Notes under the pieces: model-generated | What the model was told of the DNA's origin: nothing | The model's input: only the letters and a program-made list of their open reading frames with translations | Database searches by the model: none | Made by a program: the position numbers and the translations under genes | Origin: JTS-RE37 sp963756115 | GTDB lineage: Bacteria > Bacteroidota > Bacteroidia > Flavobacteriales > Flavobacteriaceae | NCBI GenBank assembly: GCA_963756115.1 | Contig: CAVWMN010000009.1 | Coordinates: 124,001 to 188,000 of the forward strand | Direction of reading: 5' to 3' | Length of the DNA: 64,000 nt | Part shown: piece after piece, positions 18,029 to 26,747 of the stretch | Position numbering within the stretch: the first letter of the stretch is position 1 | Layout: each line of letters starts with the position of its first letter

Positions 18029-19186
18029 TTACCAATTGGTGTATGAACCGTCATTTCGTTTCAAACGTGGCGTTTCGACGGGTTTAAATTCTTTGGAATT
18101 GGCCAGTTCCTCGTTGAACTCAACGCCCAATCCGGAGTTCGTAGGAAGGAGATATTTCGAACCTTCCAATTGGGGCTGTACAGGATAATATGCTGCATCG
18201 TTTGTACCTGTTTGTTCAACAGACGTATTAATTTCTTCAAGCCAAGCAAAATTTGGACAGGCTGCCGCCAAGTGAATGGAAGCGGCAGTACAAATAGGTC
18301 CCAACGGATTGTGGGGCATTAAATCAATATAGTGTGCTTCAGCCATGGCAGCGACTTTCATTGCTTCGGTAATACCCCCAACGTTGCAAACATCTACCCG
18401 TGCATACTGTGTGATCCCTCTTTCGATGTAAGGCAAAAATTGCCATTTACTGGCGAATTCTTCACCCAAAGCGAAAGGAACGTTTATCATTTTCCTAAGA
18501 CTCTCATAAGCTTCCGGAGTTTCATCCCGTATAGGTTCTTCAATAAAGTCTATGGTACCTGCCGGCATTCGTTCCAAAAAGGAAACGGTTTCAGCTACAG
18601 AAAGTCGATGATGGTAATCGATTCCTATAGTAGTAACAGGGCCGACTTCTTTCCTCAGGTTAGCCACCCATTGGGAAATAGTGGCAATGGACTCCCTAGG
18701 CTCAAAGGTGGACTGACTATTTGCTTTATATTCCGCTGGGGCCAAGCGTAATACCTTCCAGCCTTCGCCAATCAGAATCCTTGCTCTTTCCAATAATTCC
18801 TCCTCACTGGTAAACCTTAATGATGCAAAACAATCCACATAATCCCTTTGTCTTCCACCTAAAAGCTCATATACGGGAACTCCCAAGGACTTGCCTTTAA
18901 TATCGTATAGCGCAATGTCTAAGGCCGATATGGCCGCCGTCAGCACACGACCTCCTTCAAAATATTGCCCTCTGTACAGGTCTTGCCAAATGGCACCGAT
19001 TCGATGCGGATCTTTTCCCAATAGGCTAGGTCGAAAGTGGTCAATGGCACCCATTACGGCCAATTCCCTTCCAGATAGTCCTGAAGCGCCCCAACCATAA
19101 ACACTTTCATCGGTCTCCACCTTTATAACTAGTTGACTGCCTAGGCCTATATTAATGGGGAATGATTTTATAGCTGTTATTTTCAT
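18029..19186 (-). CDS. Enolase-superfamily sugar-acid dehydratase, D-galactonate dehydratase-like
   Basis: 385 residues with an N-terminal capping domain and a barrel. Metal ligands are visible as D190, E216/E217 (FIEEP) and E242 (ALGEE). The D190-Y-H192 motif and H292 in PHNPLGP match the pattern of D-galactonate dehydratase (DgoD), where the DxH His acts on the leaving group. It would turn a galactonate-like acid into 2-keto-3-deoxy-galactonate, the substrate of the kinase and aldolase at 22.5-24 kb. It starts 2 nt after the MFS stop, so it is tightly coupled to that transporter. Anhydro-galactonate as substrate is also possible, since a second superfamily member lies at 25.5-26.7 kb. Confidence 0.82.
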   Translation of the reverse strand: MKITAIKSFPINIGLGSQLVIKVETDESVYGWGASGLSGRELAVMGAIDHFRPSLLGKDPHRIGAIWQDLYRGQYFEGGRVLTAAISALDIALYDIKGKSLGVPVYELLGGRQRDYVDCFASLRFTSEEELLERARILIGEGWKVLRLAPAEYKANSQSTFEPRESIATISQWVANLRKEVGPVTTIGIDYHHRLSVAETVSFLERMPAGTIDFIEEPIRDETPEAYESLRKMINVPFALGEEFASKWQFLPYIERGITQYARVDVCNVGGITEAMKVAAMAEAHYIDLMPHNPLGPICTAASIHLAAACPNFAWLEEINTSVEQTGTNDAAYYPVQPQLEGSKYLLPTNSGLGVEFNEELANSKEFKPVETPRLKRNDGSYTNW

Positions 19187-19188
19187 GT

Positions 19189-20478
19189 TTACAGATCAAT
19201 ATTAGTATTCGCAACTACCTCGATTCTTTTGACTTTTCCGACTATGAACAAAAAGGAGAGGAAGCCAAGTAGGGTAATCCCTCCGATAAAAAAAAGTGCA
19301 GGACTGAAATCTCCGTCCTTTACCAAGACACCTATCACAAAAGGAACTACCACTGCGGACAGCCCGCCGATCAAATTAAAAACCCCACCAATGAGTCCAA
19401 TTAAATGTTTAGGAGCCATCAATGACACAAATACCCACGTAATCGATGCCAGGCCATTACCAAAAAACGCCAAAGTCAAAAAGAAGATTATAAAAAATGT
19501 ACTGTCGGTAAAGTTTGCGCCAATAACCGCTACTGATAGTAAAAGTCCACACAATACAGGAGCCTTGCGTGCAACTTCCTTGGAATAGCCTTTTCTTGTC
19601 AAATAGTCAGAAGTAAATCCTGATAATAGTACCCCGGCAAACGCCCCCAAAAAGGGAACCGATGCCAAAAATCCCGATTTTATAAAATCAAATCCACGGT
19701 AGTCTACCAAATATGTGGGAAACCACGTTAGAAAAAAGATGGATACAGATCCCATGCAAAATTGTCCCAGATATACTCCCCATAATTTTCGGTGCTTGAA
19801 GGCCTCTGCCAGTTCTGACCAGTTGAACTTTGTTTTTTCTGCAATGTTTTCAATCTTTTTGACCATTCCGCCCCCTTTTTTGATGTGTTCCAATTCTTTG
19901 GTACTTACCGTATTGTGGTTTTGTGGGTCCCGATAAAATAGATACCAAATAAGGGCCCAAATAATACCAATAATTCCGGAAACGATAAAAAGACCACGCC
20001 AACCCAAATAATTTTGTATGGCGGCCAAAATCGGAAATAAAAAAGCCATACCGATGAATTGCCCTGATGTATAAATTGCGATGGCCGAGGCTCGTTCTTC
20101 TTCAGGAAACCATTTAGTAACTATCGAATTATTTGCCGGGTAGGCGGGAGCCTCAAAAATACCGATGCCGGCGCGTAGACCTAATAGTACGATAAATGAG
20201 TTTACAAAACCTTGCATTAAAGTGGCCACGGACCAAAAAAACAACATGACACTATAAAGCAATCGGGCCCCAATTTTATCGACAATAATGCCCCCCGGAA
20301 TTTGTAGGGCAACATATGTCCAACCAAAGGCTGAGAAAATCAATCCTAACTGAACCGAAGTGAGTTCCAATGATTCTTTTATGGCAGGAGCGGCGACTGA
20401 AATGTTGGTCCTGTCCAAATAATTGATAACAACGCTACCGAAAATCAATGCAAGTATATTGTACCTTTTCTTGGTCAT
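19189..20478 (-). CDS. MFS transporter, acid-sugar (ACS/hexuronate-type) family
   Basis: The start at 20478 (MTKKRYNILALIF) gives 429 residues and lies 13 nt after the sulfatase stop; the longer frame to 20568 would overlap the sulfatase by 77 nt and add a non-helical leader. Twelve membrane helices are predicted, with INYLDRTNISVAAPAI in helix 1 as in the anion:cation symporters for hexuronates, galactonate and glucarate. FLTWFPTYLVDYRGFD marks helix 7. It probably imports a sugar acid, such as galactonate or an anhydro-galactonate, that the adjoining galactonate-dehydratase-like enzyme then uses. Cargo is inferred from context. Confidence 0.88.
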   Translation of the reverse strand: MTKKRYNILALIFGSVVINYLDRTNISVAAPAIKESLELTSVQLGLIFSAFGWTYVALQIPGGIIVDKIGARLLYSVMLFFWSVATLMQGFVNSFIVLLGLRAGIGIFEAPAYPANNSIVTKWFPEEERASAIAIYTSGQFIGMAFLFPILAAIQNYLGWRGLFIVSGIIGIIWALIWYLFYRDPQNHNTVSTKELEHIKKGGGMVKKIENIAEKTKFNWSELAEAFKHRKLWGVYLGQFCMGSVSIFFLTWFPTYLVDYRGFDFIKSGFLASVPFLGAFAGVLLSGFTSDYLTRKGYSKEVARKAPVLCGLLLSVAVIGANFTDSTFFIIFFLTLAFFGNGLASITWVFVSLMAPKHLIGLIGGVFNLIGGLSAVVVPFVIGVLVKDGDFSPALFFIGGITLLGFLSFLFIVGKVKRIEVVANTNIDL

Positions 20479-20491
20479 ATATTTGGAGTTG

Positions 20492-21928
20492 TCAGTCCTT
20501 ATATTCGCCGAGTATAAATTTAGATTGGTCCCTATATTGATCCATTCTGTCGATATCCACTTTTTCAAATGATTTTTTAAGCATCCAGCGAGGACGTTCG
20601 AGGGTCAGTTCCCATTCGAACAGTTCTTTAAACATAGTTTTAACCATTTCAGGATGTTGACTTGCCAAATTGTTCGTTTCCGAAATGTCTGCCGGAATGT
20701 TGTAAAGTTCGGCTGGTCTATCGGGATAACGGATCATTTTCCAATCGCCTTTTCTTATGACACCACGGGCATCCTTTTTCCAGAAGAGTACCTCATGCGG
20801 TCTTTCTTTAATTATACCAGACACATAAGGAAGCAGGTTTACGCCATCGATATCCTTAATTGAACTGACATCTCCTGCGCCCACAGCAAAAAAGGTAGGG
20901 AGCAGGTCCAAGGTGCTGATAGGATGATCATAAGTGGTATCAGGTTTAATCTGGCCCGGCCACCTCATTAGGAACGGCACTCGGATACCCCCCTCCAAGT
21001 GGCTGGACTTGGTTCCACTTAGCGGGAAGTTTACAGCTGCATTTTTATCGGTCGGCCCTCCATTATCGTTGGTAAAAACCACTAGAGTATTGTCTTCTAT
21101 GTCCAATTCTTTTAACTTTTCGAGCAATTTTCCGCAGGCACGGTCAAGTGCCAAGGTCATGGCGGCCACTATTTTTCGGTTTCCGGTCAATTCGGGGAAT
21201 TGTGCTAGATCTTCTTCAGTCGCATCCATAGGTGTATGAACTGCATTGAATGACAGGAACACAAAAAAAGGTACACTGGCTTCGTTCTTTCTCTCCATAA
21301 AAGCAACTGCTTCATCTGCCAACACATCGGTCAAGTACCCGTTGTGCTCTTCCAAATCACCGAAGTTGCGCTCCATTTTATTCAATGATTCGCTGGGTTC
21401 CTTCTCATAAGGAAAATAGTCACGGGCCCCACCTCGAAAGCCGTAGAATTGATCAAATCCGCGCTTTGTGGGATGAAAGCGATCTGCACCACCCAAATGC
21501 CATTTGCCGTAAAAGGCTGTGGCATAGCCTTGTTTTTTCAGATAATCGCCCATAGTAACCTCCTCCACTGGAACGCCCATTTCGGGTCCATCAACCGCAG
21601 AAACAGGGCTCATAAAACCCGGGACATTATTTTCTTCAAAACCAAAACGCTGCTGATATTTACCTGTAATCAATCCAGCCCGTGAGGGGCCGCATGTGGG
21701 GTCGGAAACATAAGCCTGGGTAAACCGGACACTTTGTTTTGCCAATCTATCAAGATTTGGGGTCTTCATTATTTCGCTGCCCTGAAAACCAAAATCGGCG
21801 TAGCCTGCATCATCCGCGAACAGCAAAATGATATTGGGCCGCGACTGGCTCTTTCCATTGGATTTTTCTTGTGAACAAGCGATCAGGCTTATCAATAAGA
21901 ATAGCGCAAGTAATCTTATTTTTTTCAT
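20492..21928 (-). CDS. Sulfatase lipoprotein (S1 family)
   Basis: The start at 21928 (MKKIRLLALFLL) gives 478 residues and puts the lipobox at Cys18 (LIACSQ); an upstream ATG at 21973 would add 15 residues before the signal and sit too near the promoter. The catalytic core has D39-D40 (LFADDAGYADFGFQG) and C79-G-P-S-R with LITGKYQQR. FYGKWHLGG, FLSFNAVHTPMDA and FTNDNGGPTD follow. It is close in layout to the sulfatase at 6949-8430, so both may belong to the same subfamily (S1_19-like). It is first in a unit of sulfatase, MFS transporter, galactonate-dehydratase-like enzyme and sulfatase under the operator at 21999-22027. Confidence 0.93.
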   Translation of the reverse strand: MKKIRLLALFLLISLIACSQEKSNGKSQSRPNIILLFADDAGYADFGFQGSEIMKTPNLDRLAKQSVRFTQAYVSDPTCGPSRAGLITGKYQQRFGFEENNVPGFMSPVSAVDGPEMGVPVEEVTMGDYLKKQGYATAFYGKWHLGGADRFHPTKRGFDQFYGFRGGARDYFPYEKEPSESLNKMERNFGDLEEHNGYLTDVLADEAVAFMERKNEASVPFFVFLSFNAVHTPMDATEEDLAQFPELTGNRKIVAAMTLALDRACGKLLEKLKELDIEDNTLVVFTNDNGGPTDKNAAVNFPLSGTKSSHLEGGIRVPFLMRWPGQIKPDTTYDHPISTLDLLPTFFAVGAGDVSSIKDIDGVNLLPYVSGIIKERPHEVLFWKKDARGVIRKGDWKMIRYPDRPAELYNIPADISETNNLASQHPEMVKTMFKELFEWELTLERPRWMLKKSFEKVDIDRMDQYRDQSKFILGEYKD

Positions 21929-21961
21929 TGTCAAATCCATTTTTAATTTAATTAATGGTAT

Positions 21962-22027
21962 CAAAGGAAACACAATAGTAGAATTAAACGTGTGTCAAAA
22001 TTATCCCCGATGTAGACTATTCTATCC
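21962..22027 (-). promoter_or_regulatory. Operator and -7 element of the second sulfatase unit
   Basis: Operator copy at 21999-22027 with half-sites GGATAGAAT and GGATAA (21 bp apart). The -7-like octamer TTCCTTTG lies at 21962-21969, 29 nt downstream and 33 bp before the chosen start 21928. This position supports 21928 over 21973 as the start codon. Confidence 0.78.
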
Positions 22028-22107
22028 AGATAACTTACCCTTTTGCTATAACATTGTAAGGATAATGCTTATTTTCTTTACGGTTTTTTTCCTACTTAAA
22101 TGTATAG

Positions 22108-22434
22108 TCATTCCATAATTTCCATAAACTCAACTGGTGATCCCTTATGTTTAATAAAGGCAACCCGTACTCCTTCTCCCGGGGAGAAAGTTTCGACTAA
22201 TATTTCCCTTCCTTCTAAGGCCTCTTCGATGTTATCGACTAGGTAGGCTACATGTGGGATTGTGCGCATCATTTCGGGCATCGGACTATCGGCATCGAAC
22301 TTTATCCATTCTATCCCATATTCATCATTGTTGAAATCGGTATAGTGGATTTTTCCTGGTTTATAGAAACCATCCCATTTTTTTTCTTTTATTGTAGGTA
22401 TTCCAATATGGCTAAAGGGATATTTCATCTTCAA
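22108..22434 (-). CDS. Small VOC (glyoxalase-fold) protein
   Basis: 108 residues. SHIGIPT at the start, HVAYLVDNIEEAL in the middle and VRVAFIKHKGSPVEFMEI at the end form the beta-alpha-beta-beta-beta modules of the vicinal oxygen chelate fold, with His and Glu in metal-ligand positions (H9, H61, E104 approximately). It lies 40 bp after the aldolase and is the last gene of the Dau-type operon. A role as epimerase, isomerase or mutarotase on an anhydro-sugar or keto-acid is plausible but not shown; its conservation in other such loci would be informative. Confidence 0.75.
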   Translation of the reverse strand: MKMKYPFSHIGIPTIKEKKWDGFYKPGKIHYTDFNNDEYGIEWIKFDADSPMPEMMRTIPHVAYLVDNIEEALEGREILVETFSPGEGVRVAFIKHKGSPVEFMEIME

Positions 22435-22474
22435 TCTTTTTAAGAATTCATTATAAACCAGGAGGGTCCTTTTG

Positions 22475-23122
22475 TTACCCTATCAAATCCTTGATTTGGT
22501 CAAGGATTTTTAAAAAATGTAATTGCAAACCTTCGAAATCGCTGTTTGCAATTAACTCTTTGTCCAACAAAGAACTACCCATACCGACACCAACAGCCCC
22601 GGCCTTAAAAAAGAATCTAATATTCTCTTTGGAAACTCCTCCAGTAGGAATCAATTTGACGTCATTCAGGGGCGCCAAGACATCCTTTATGTATTCGGGG
22701 CCTAATTGGGTCGCCGGAAACACTTTGACGGCGGATGCCCCGAGAGACCAAGCCTTGTAAATCTCGGTAGGCGTAAAAGCCCCAGGAAAAATGGGTATAT
22801 TTTTTGTCACGCAACGCTTGATGACATCCTCGTCGATAATAGGTGTGACAATGAACTGTGAACCTGCGTCCAGGGCAATTAATAAATCTTGGAATGTGCA
22901 CACGGTACCCGCACCAATGTTTAGTTCCGGAAACCCTGCACGCAACGTGGAAATAATATTTGCCGCTCCAGGTGTATTCATCGTGACTTCTAATGTCGTA
23001 AGTCCTGCACTAGAGAATGTTTCGGCGATCTTTCGTACGATATCGATATCTTGTCCTCGAATGATTCCAACGATAGGAGCTTTATTATGTCGCTCCCAGG
23101 AAAATAGATTGTTAGTCTGCAT
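22475..23122 (-). CDS. dauC-like: KDPG/KDPGal-type aldolase
   Basis: 215 residues, a single class I aldolase barrel of the Eda/DgoA type. The conserved Arg22 (GIIRG), Glu45 (LEVTMNT) and Schiff-base Lys133 (VKVFPAT) are all present, with FPGAFTPTE and IPTGGV forming the phosphate-binding part. It should split 2-keto-3-deoxy-6-phosphogalactonate (or gluconate) to pyruvate and glyceraldehyde-3-phosphate. Its start overlaps the end of the kinase gene by 11 nt, so the two are translationally coupled. In carrageenan users the enzyme at this step is called DauC; the assignment rests on gene order. Confidence 0.9.
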   Translation of the reverse strand: MQTNNLFSWERHNKAPIVGIIRGQDIDIVRKIAETFSSAGLTTLEVTMNTPGAANIISTLRAGFPELNIGAGTVCTFQDLLIALDAGSQFIVTPIIDEDVIKRCVTKNIPIFPGAFTPTEIYKAWSLGASAVKVFPATQLGPEYIKDVLAPLNDVKLIPTGGVSKENIRFFFKAGAVGVGMGSSLLDKELIANSDFEGLQLHFLKILDQIKDLIG

Positions 23123-24062
23123 GTAGTTCCAATATTTTTCGTTGGCCGGTCAATAAAGCTTTTTCCAATACAGCATCGTTCAAAACGACCATTTTTTTCG
23201 AATCCATAAATGTCTCGAGCGCTGTTTTGTACAGGTGGAAAAGAGAATCGGGTGCCGCCAAAAACACATAATGATCCGTATCCTTTAAATAGGAGAGTTC
23301 ATCGCCAATTAACAATCCGCTCAGCATAAAATTATTATCCTTTTTGTTCTTGCCCTCTACCACATGCCTTGCTCTGATTACAAGCAGGCTGGATGTCAAT
23401 TTTCCGTCTATTCCCAGTTGTACCCCTTCAAGAAAAGCCTTTTCACTCTTGGAATCCCAAGCACCTGGTTCCAATGAATTCGACAATATGCTCTTCTTAC
23501 CCAACACATCGAACAATTCGCCTGTCATATAATTTTTCATCGCATAAAATTGGCCGTCTCTATAAGAAATATGTTTGCTGTGAGTTCCGGGCAATAAAAG
23601 TATTCCTCTGTTATACGGACTTAAATATTCCTCCAGCCCGATGGCCTGAATCTCTTCCCCCCGCATCATTCCCGTTTCGCTCTTTATACCCGAAACAAGC
23701 AAAAGCTCTTGCCCATCACCTATAGAAATTTTCTCACGGACAAATGATTTACCAGTTCCATCAAAGGGCAGTTTGGCATAGGGCAACTCCAACAATCCGA
23801 TGTTCGAAGTGCTCATTCCCGAAGTGATTACCTGAATATTCTGGTACTCGACCGGAAATCTTTTGATTTGCTCTTTAAGGTAATTGATATAATAGGCATT
23901 TTGATCGACCTCATTTTGCTCAGAGAACTTTTGGAAAAGTGCTTTTACGCCTTGGTCTGTCATACATTCTGAAATGACTTTAAGCTTCCTTGTTTCTACC
24001 AAACGAAGTCTGAAATTGGTAGTTCCCCAATCGCAACTGATAAAATAGGAAGGGAGGCTCAT
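23112..24062 (-). CDS. dgoK/dauD-like: 2-keto-3-deoxy-galactonokinase
   Basis: 316 residues, matching the DgoK family. The phosphate-1 motif CDWGTTNFRLRLVE stands at the N-terminus, followed by QVITSGMSTSNIGLLELPY and GMMRGEEIQAIG, which are family signatures, and LLPGTHSKHI. It phosphorylates 2-keto-3-deoxy-galactonate at C6 with ATP. The start overlaps the aldehyde dehydrogenase stop by 4 nt (ATGA) and its end overlaps the aldolase, so the three genes are tightly coupled. In the anhydrogalactose pathway this is DauD. Confidence 0.92.
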   Translation of the reverse strand: MSLPSYFISCDWGTTNFRLRLVETRKLKVISECMTDQGVKALFQKFSEQNEVDQNAYYINYLKEQIKRFPVEYQNIQVITSGMSTSNIGLLELPYAKLPFDGTGKSFVREKISIGDGQELLLVSGIKSETGMMRGEEIQAIGLEEYLSPYNRGILLLPGTHSKHISYRDGQFYAMKNYMTGELFDVLGKKSILSNSLEPGAWDSKSEKAFLEGVQLGIDGKLTSSLLVIRARHVVEGKNKKDNNFMLSGLLIGDELSYLKDTDHYVFLAAPDSLFHLYKTALETFMDSKKMVVLNDAVLEKALLTGQRKILELHAD

Positions 24063-25512
24063 GCAAGATTCAAGGCTTTGGTTACTCTTTTTTTGATCAA
24101 ATAATCGTCAAGTGCTAAGGTGGAGCAATCAACCCCGATACCGCTATTTTTTATCCCTCCATGCGGAAGATAAATATCATACTTCACACCATTTAGTTGA
24201 ACTTCCCCGAATTCTAATCGCTCCGTGAAATATTTCTGTATTGCTTCGTTCTTCGTAAAAACATAAGAGGCCAGCCCGGCATCGGTGTTATTTGCCACCC
24301 CAATGACCTCTTCCTTTGTCTTAAATGGAACGATAAGCGCCACTGGACCGAAGATTTCATGCTGTAAAATTTCGGCGTTAGGATCTTTTAATAAAATGGC
24401 TGTTGGCTCAAAATAATATCCAGGACCTTCAATGGGGTTGCCTCCATACAGCAATCTACCGCCTTGTTTTATAGCTTCCTTTACAATGTTATAAACTTTC
24501 TGTACGGATTGTTTGTTGGTCAAAGGACCCATATCAGGTTTATTTTCCCTTCCGAAACCGACCTTGACATTTTTAAATTTGTCGACGATTCCTTCCGTAA
24601 AAATACCAATAACCGATTCGTGAATAAAGAACCGATTTGGCGCTACGCAAATTTGCCCGGAATTTCCAATTTTCAAGGCTGCCCCGATATTTATGGCCAG
24701 ATCTATATCAGCATCATCAAAGACAATAAAAGGCGCATTGCCGCCACATTCCATACTATACCTTTTTATTGAAGTTCGAGCACTTTGGGAAATGAGTTTC
24801 TGTGCAGTTTCGGTAGAGCCTATCATTGTGATGAGCCTTGGAATTTTGCTTTCGCAAAGGGGGATACCCACATCTTGTACATCACCACAGAGTACAGTGA
24901 CCACGCCTTTAGGGAAGTTGATTTCTGCACAGAGTTCTCCGATGATATAGGCGGATAATGGCGAAAATTCAGATGGTTTGAGTATGATACATGACCCCGA
25001 GGCAAGTGCGGGCCCTAATTTAAAACCCAGGTTCAACAACGGAAAATTATAGGCCAGGAAAGCAACGGCTACGCCCAAAGGTTGGGATATGATATAGTGC
25101 TCATGTGTACCTTCCATATCCTCCAATGGAATGTCCTGACGTTTTTTAATTTCCTCGGAATAGTATTTCAAAGAATTGGTAATGCTGGTAAGGTCCTCTT
25201 CTGAACCTTCCCAGGTCTTGCCCATTTCGTACATGATACTGTCACGTAGCAGATCACTATTTTCAATAATCTTATTTCGAAGTTTATCGATCCAGTCCAA
25301 ACGTTCGTGCAAGCTGAGTTTTGACCAAACTGCAAATCCTTTTTGAGCAGACTTTAATGCTCTTTCGGTATCCTCCCTACTGGCCCATGAAATAGTTGCA
25401 GTAGGTTTTTCATCCGCGGGCGGATCACGTCAAAAGTTCTTCCGGTCGAGGCCTCTACAACCTTTCCATCGATATATAATTTTTTATGCCCGAATTTCAA
25501 TTTTTTCTTCAT
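24059..25512 (-). pseudogene. dauA-like: Aldehyde dehydrogenase, one frameshift near 25415-25421
   Basis: The N-terminal 30 residues (MKKKLKFGHKKLYIDG, start 25512) and the remaining 450 lie in different frames. One missing base in the CCCGCGGG tract near 25415-25421 explains the break; adding one base restores RPADEKPTATISWA and a 484-residue enzyme of normal length. The catalytic machinery is intact: Asn in YNFP, Lys in LKPSE, Glu in YSMECGGNAP, Cys in NSGQICVAPNR. It would oxidise an aldose such as 3,6-anhydrogalactose to its acid. The start overlaps the upstream enolase-family gene by 29 nt. A real frameshift would block the pathway; a sequencing error is equally possible at such a GC run. 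Confidence 0.85.
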
Positions 25513-26653
25513 CGCTATCTGTTTCTGGTTCCATATATTTTTCAAGTGCTTCCATATCAACCTCGACACCTAATCCTGGAGTGCGGGGTACATGTAACAA
25601 TCCATTTTCAATTCGGAGACTATGTTGGGTCACTTCATCACGGAGGGCATTCTCGGAGCGATCTAGTTCCATTGTGGGCAGCTCGTCATACATTCTACCC
25701 GGATTCTTGTCCAGATTACCTACAAAATGGGCAGCTGCACTTATGGCGATCCATGTTCCCCATGAATGGGGCACTACATCCTTTCCATAAGCTTGGGCCA
25801 GAGTCGCGATTCTTTTTGCCTCAGTAAGTCCACCTGCGGCACAAATATCGGGCTGTGCAATGTCGACCGATTCGTTTTCCAATAAACGTTTAAAACCGAA
25901 TTTCAAGTATTCACATTCACCTCCAGCAATCGGAATCGTTGTATTTTTCCTCAACTTTCTATAACCCTCATAATCTTCTGGGGAAACCGGTTCTTCAAAC
26001 CATGAAATATCATAAAGTTCTACTTTTCGCGCAAGTTCAACAGCTTCGCGGTAACTATAGGCGTGGTTGGCATCAATCATTAATCGCATTTCGGGGCCGA
26101 TCGCCCTTCGAATGGCGGAAACGAATTTGATGTCCTTTTTAATGCCAAGACCGACCTTCATTTTTATCGCTTTGAATCCCTGTGATTTATATAGAATGGC
26201 CTCTTGAACCAATTTTTGTTCAAGATCGTCGACTCGGGTAAAATACAATCCTGTGGCGTAGGGCTGAATTATGGGATTTTTAATTCCCCCTAACAAAACC
26301 GATACGGGTTGGTCTAGCAGTTTCCCTTTAATATCCCATAATGCCACATCAATGGCACTAATAGCGGCCTGAAGCACACCACTTCTGGCATAATCCATAG
26401 ATCTTAGATACATTTCTTGCCAGAGCACTTCATGTTCAAGGGCGGCTTTACCTATTAAAAAAGGACTAAAAAATTCAATGCCCGCCTTGATGACGTTCGC
26501 CGGTCCATAGCCTTCGCCCCATCCGTAAGCACCATTTTCCAAGGTAATCTTAACAATGCAGATCTTGCGGGTATCATATTGCCATTGCGAAAAATAGAAG
26601 GGGGTATCCAATTTATCGCTGATAACATAAGGCTCAATTTTCTCTATTTTCAT
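25484..26653 (-). CDS. dauB-like: Enolase-superfamily enzyme (mandelate-racemase type), candidate anhydro-galactonate cycloisomerase
   Basis: 389 residues. The barrel carries the KxK base pair K164-M-K166, metal ligands D194 (in IDANHAY), E220/E221 (WFEEP) and E246 (GGECEY), and H296 in VPHSWGT. This is the mandelate racemase pattern rather than the DxH pattern of the galactonate-dehydratase-like gene at 18-19 kb. The 3,6-anhydrogalactonate cycloisomerases belong to this superfamily. Because the gene overlaps the aldehyde dehydrogenase gene by 29 nt, conversion of anhydro-galactonate to 2-keto-3-deoxy-galactonate is the best guess. A sugar-acid dehydratase is the alternative. Confidence 0.8.
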   Translation of the reverse strand: MKIEKIEPYVISDKLDTPFYFSQWQYDTRKICIVKITLENGAYGWGEGYGPANVIKAGIEFFSPFLIGKAALEHEVLWQEMYLRSMDYARSGVLQAAISAIDVALWDIKGKLLDQPVSVLLGGIKNPIIQPYATGLYFTRVDDLEQKLVQEAILYKSQGFKAIKMKVGLGIKKDIKFVSAIRRAIGPEMRLMIDANHAYSYREAVELARKVELYDISWFEEPVSPEDYEGYRKLRKNTTIPIAGGECEYLKFGFKRLLENESVDIAQPDICAAGGLTEAKRIATLAQAYGKDVVPHSWGTWIAISAAAHFVGNLDKNPGRMYDELPTMELDRSENALRDEVTQHSLRIENGLLHVPRTPGLGVEVDMEALEKYMEPETDSDEEKIEIRA

Positions 26654-26688
26654 TCCAAATTGGATTAGTTACTTATTACAAATCCCGT

Positions 26689-26717
26689 CAATATCTCCCA
26701 AAGATTCCATTTTATCC
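26689..26717 (-). promoter_or_regulatory. Weak operator-like sequence before the enolase-family gene
   Basis: Coding-strand half-sites GGATAAAAT and AGATA are 21 bp apart, as in the strong copies. With the same geometry, however, the -7 element would fall on the start codon at 26653, so the usual promoter layout is absent. It may be a decayed or auxiliary site, or chance. Confidence 0.3.
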
Positions 26718-26747
26718 GGACCCTGCTGATTTTTCTATGTTCCTATT

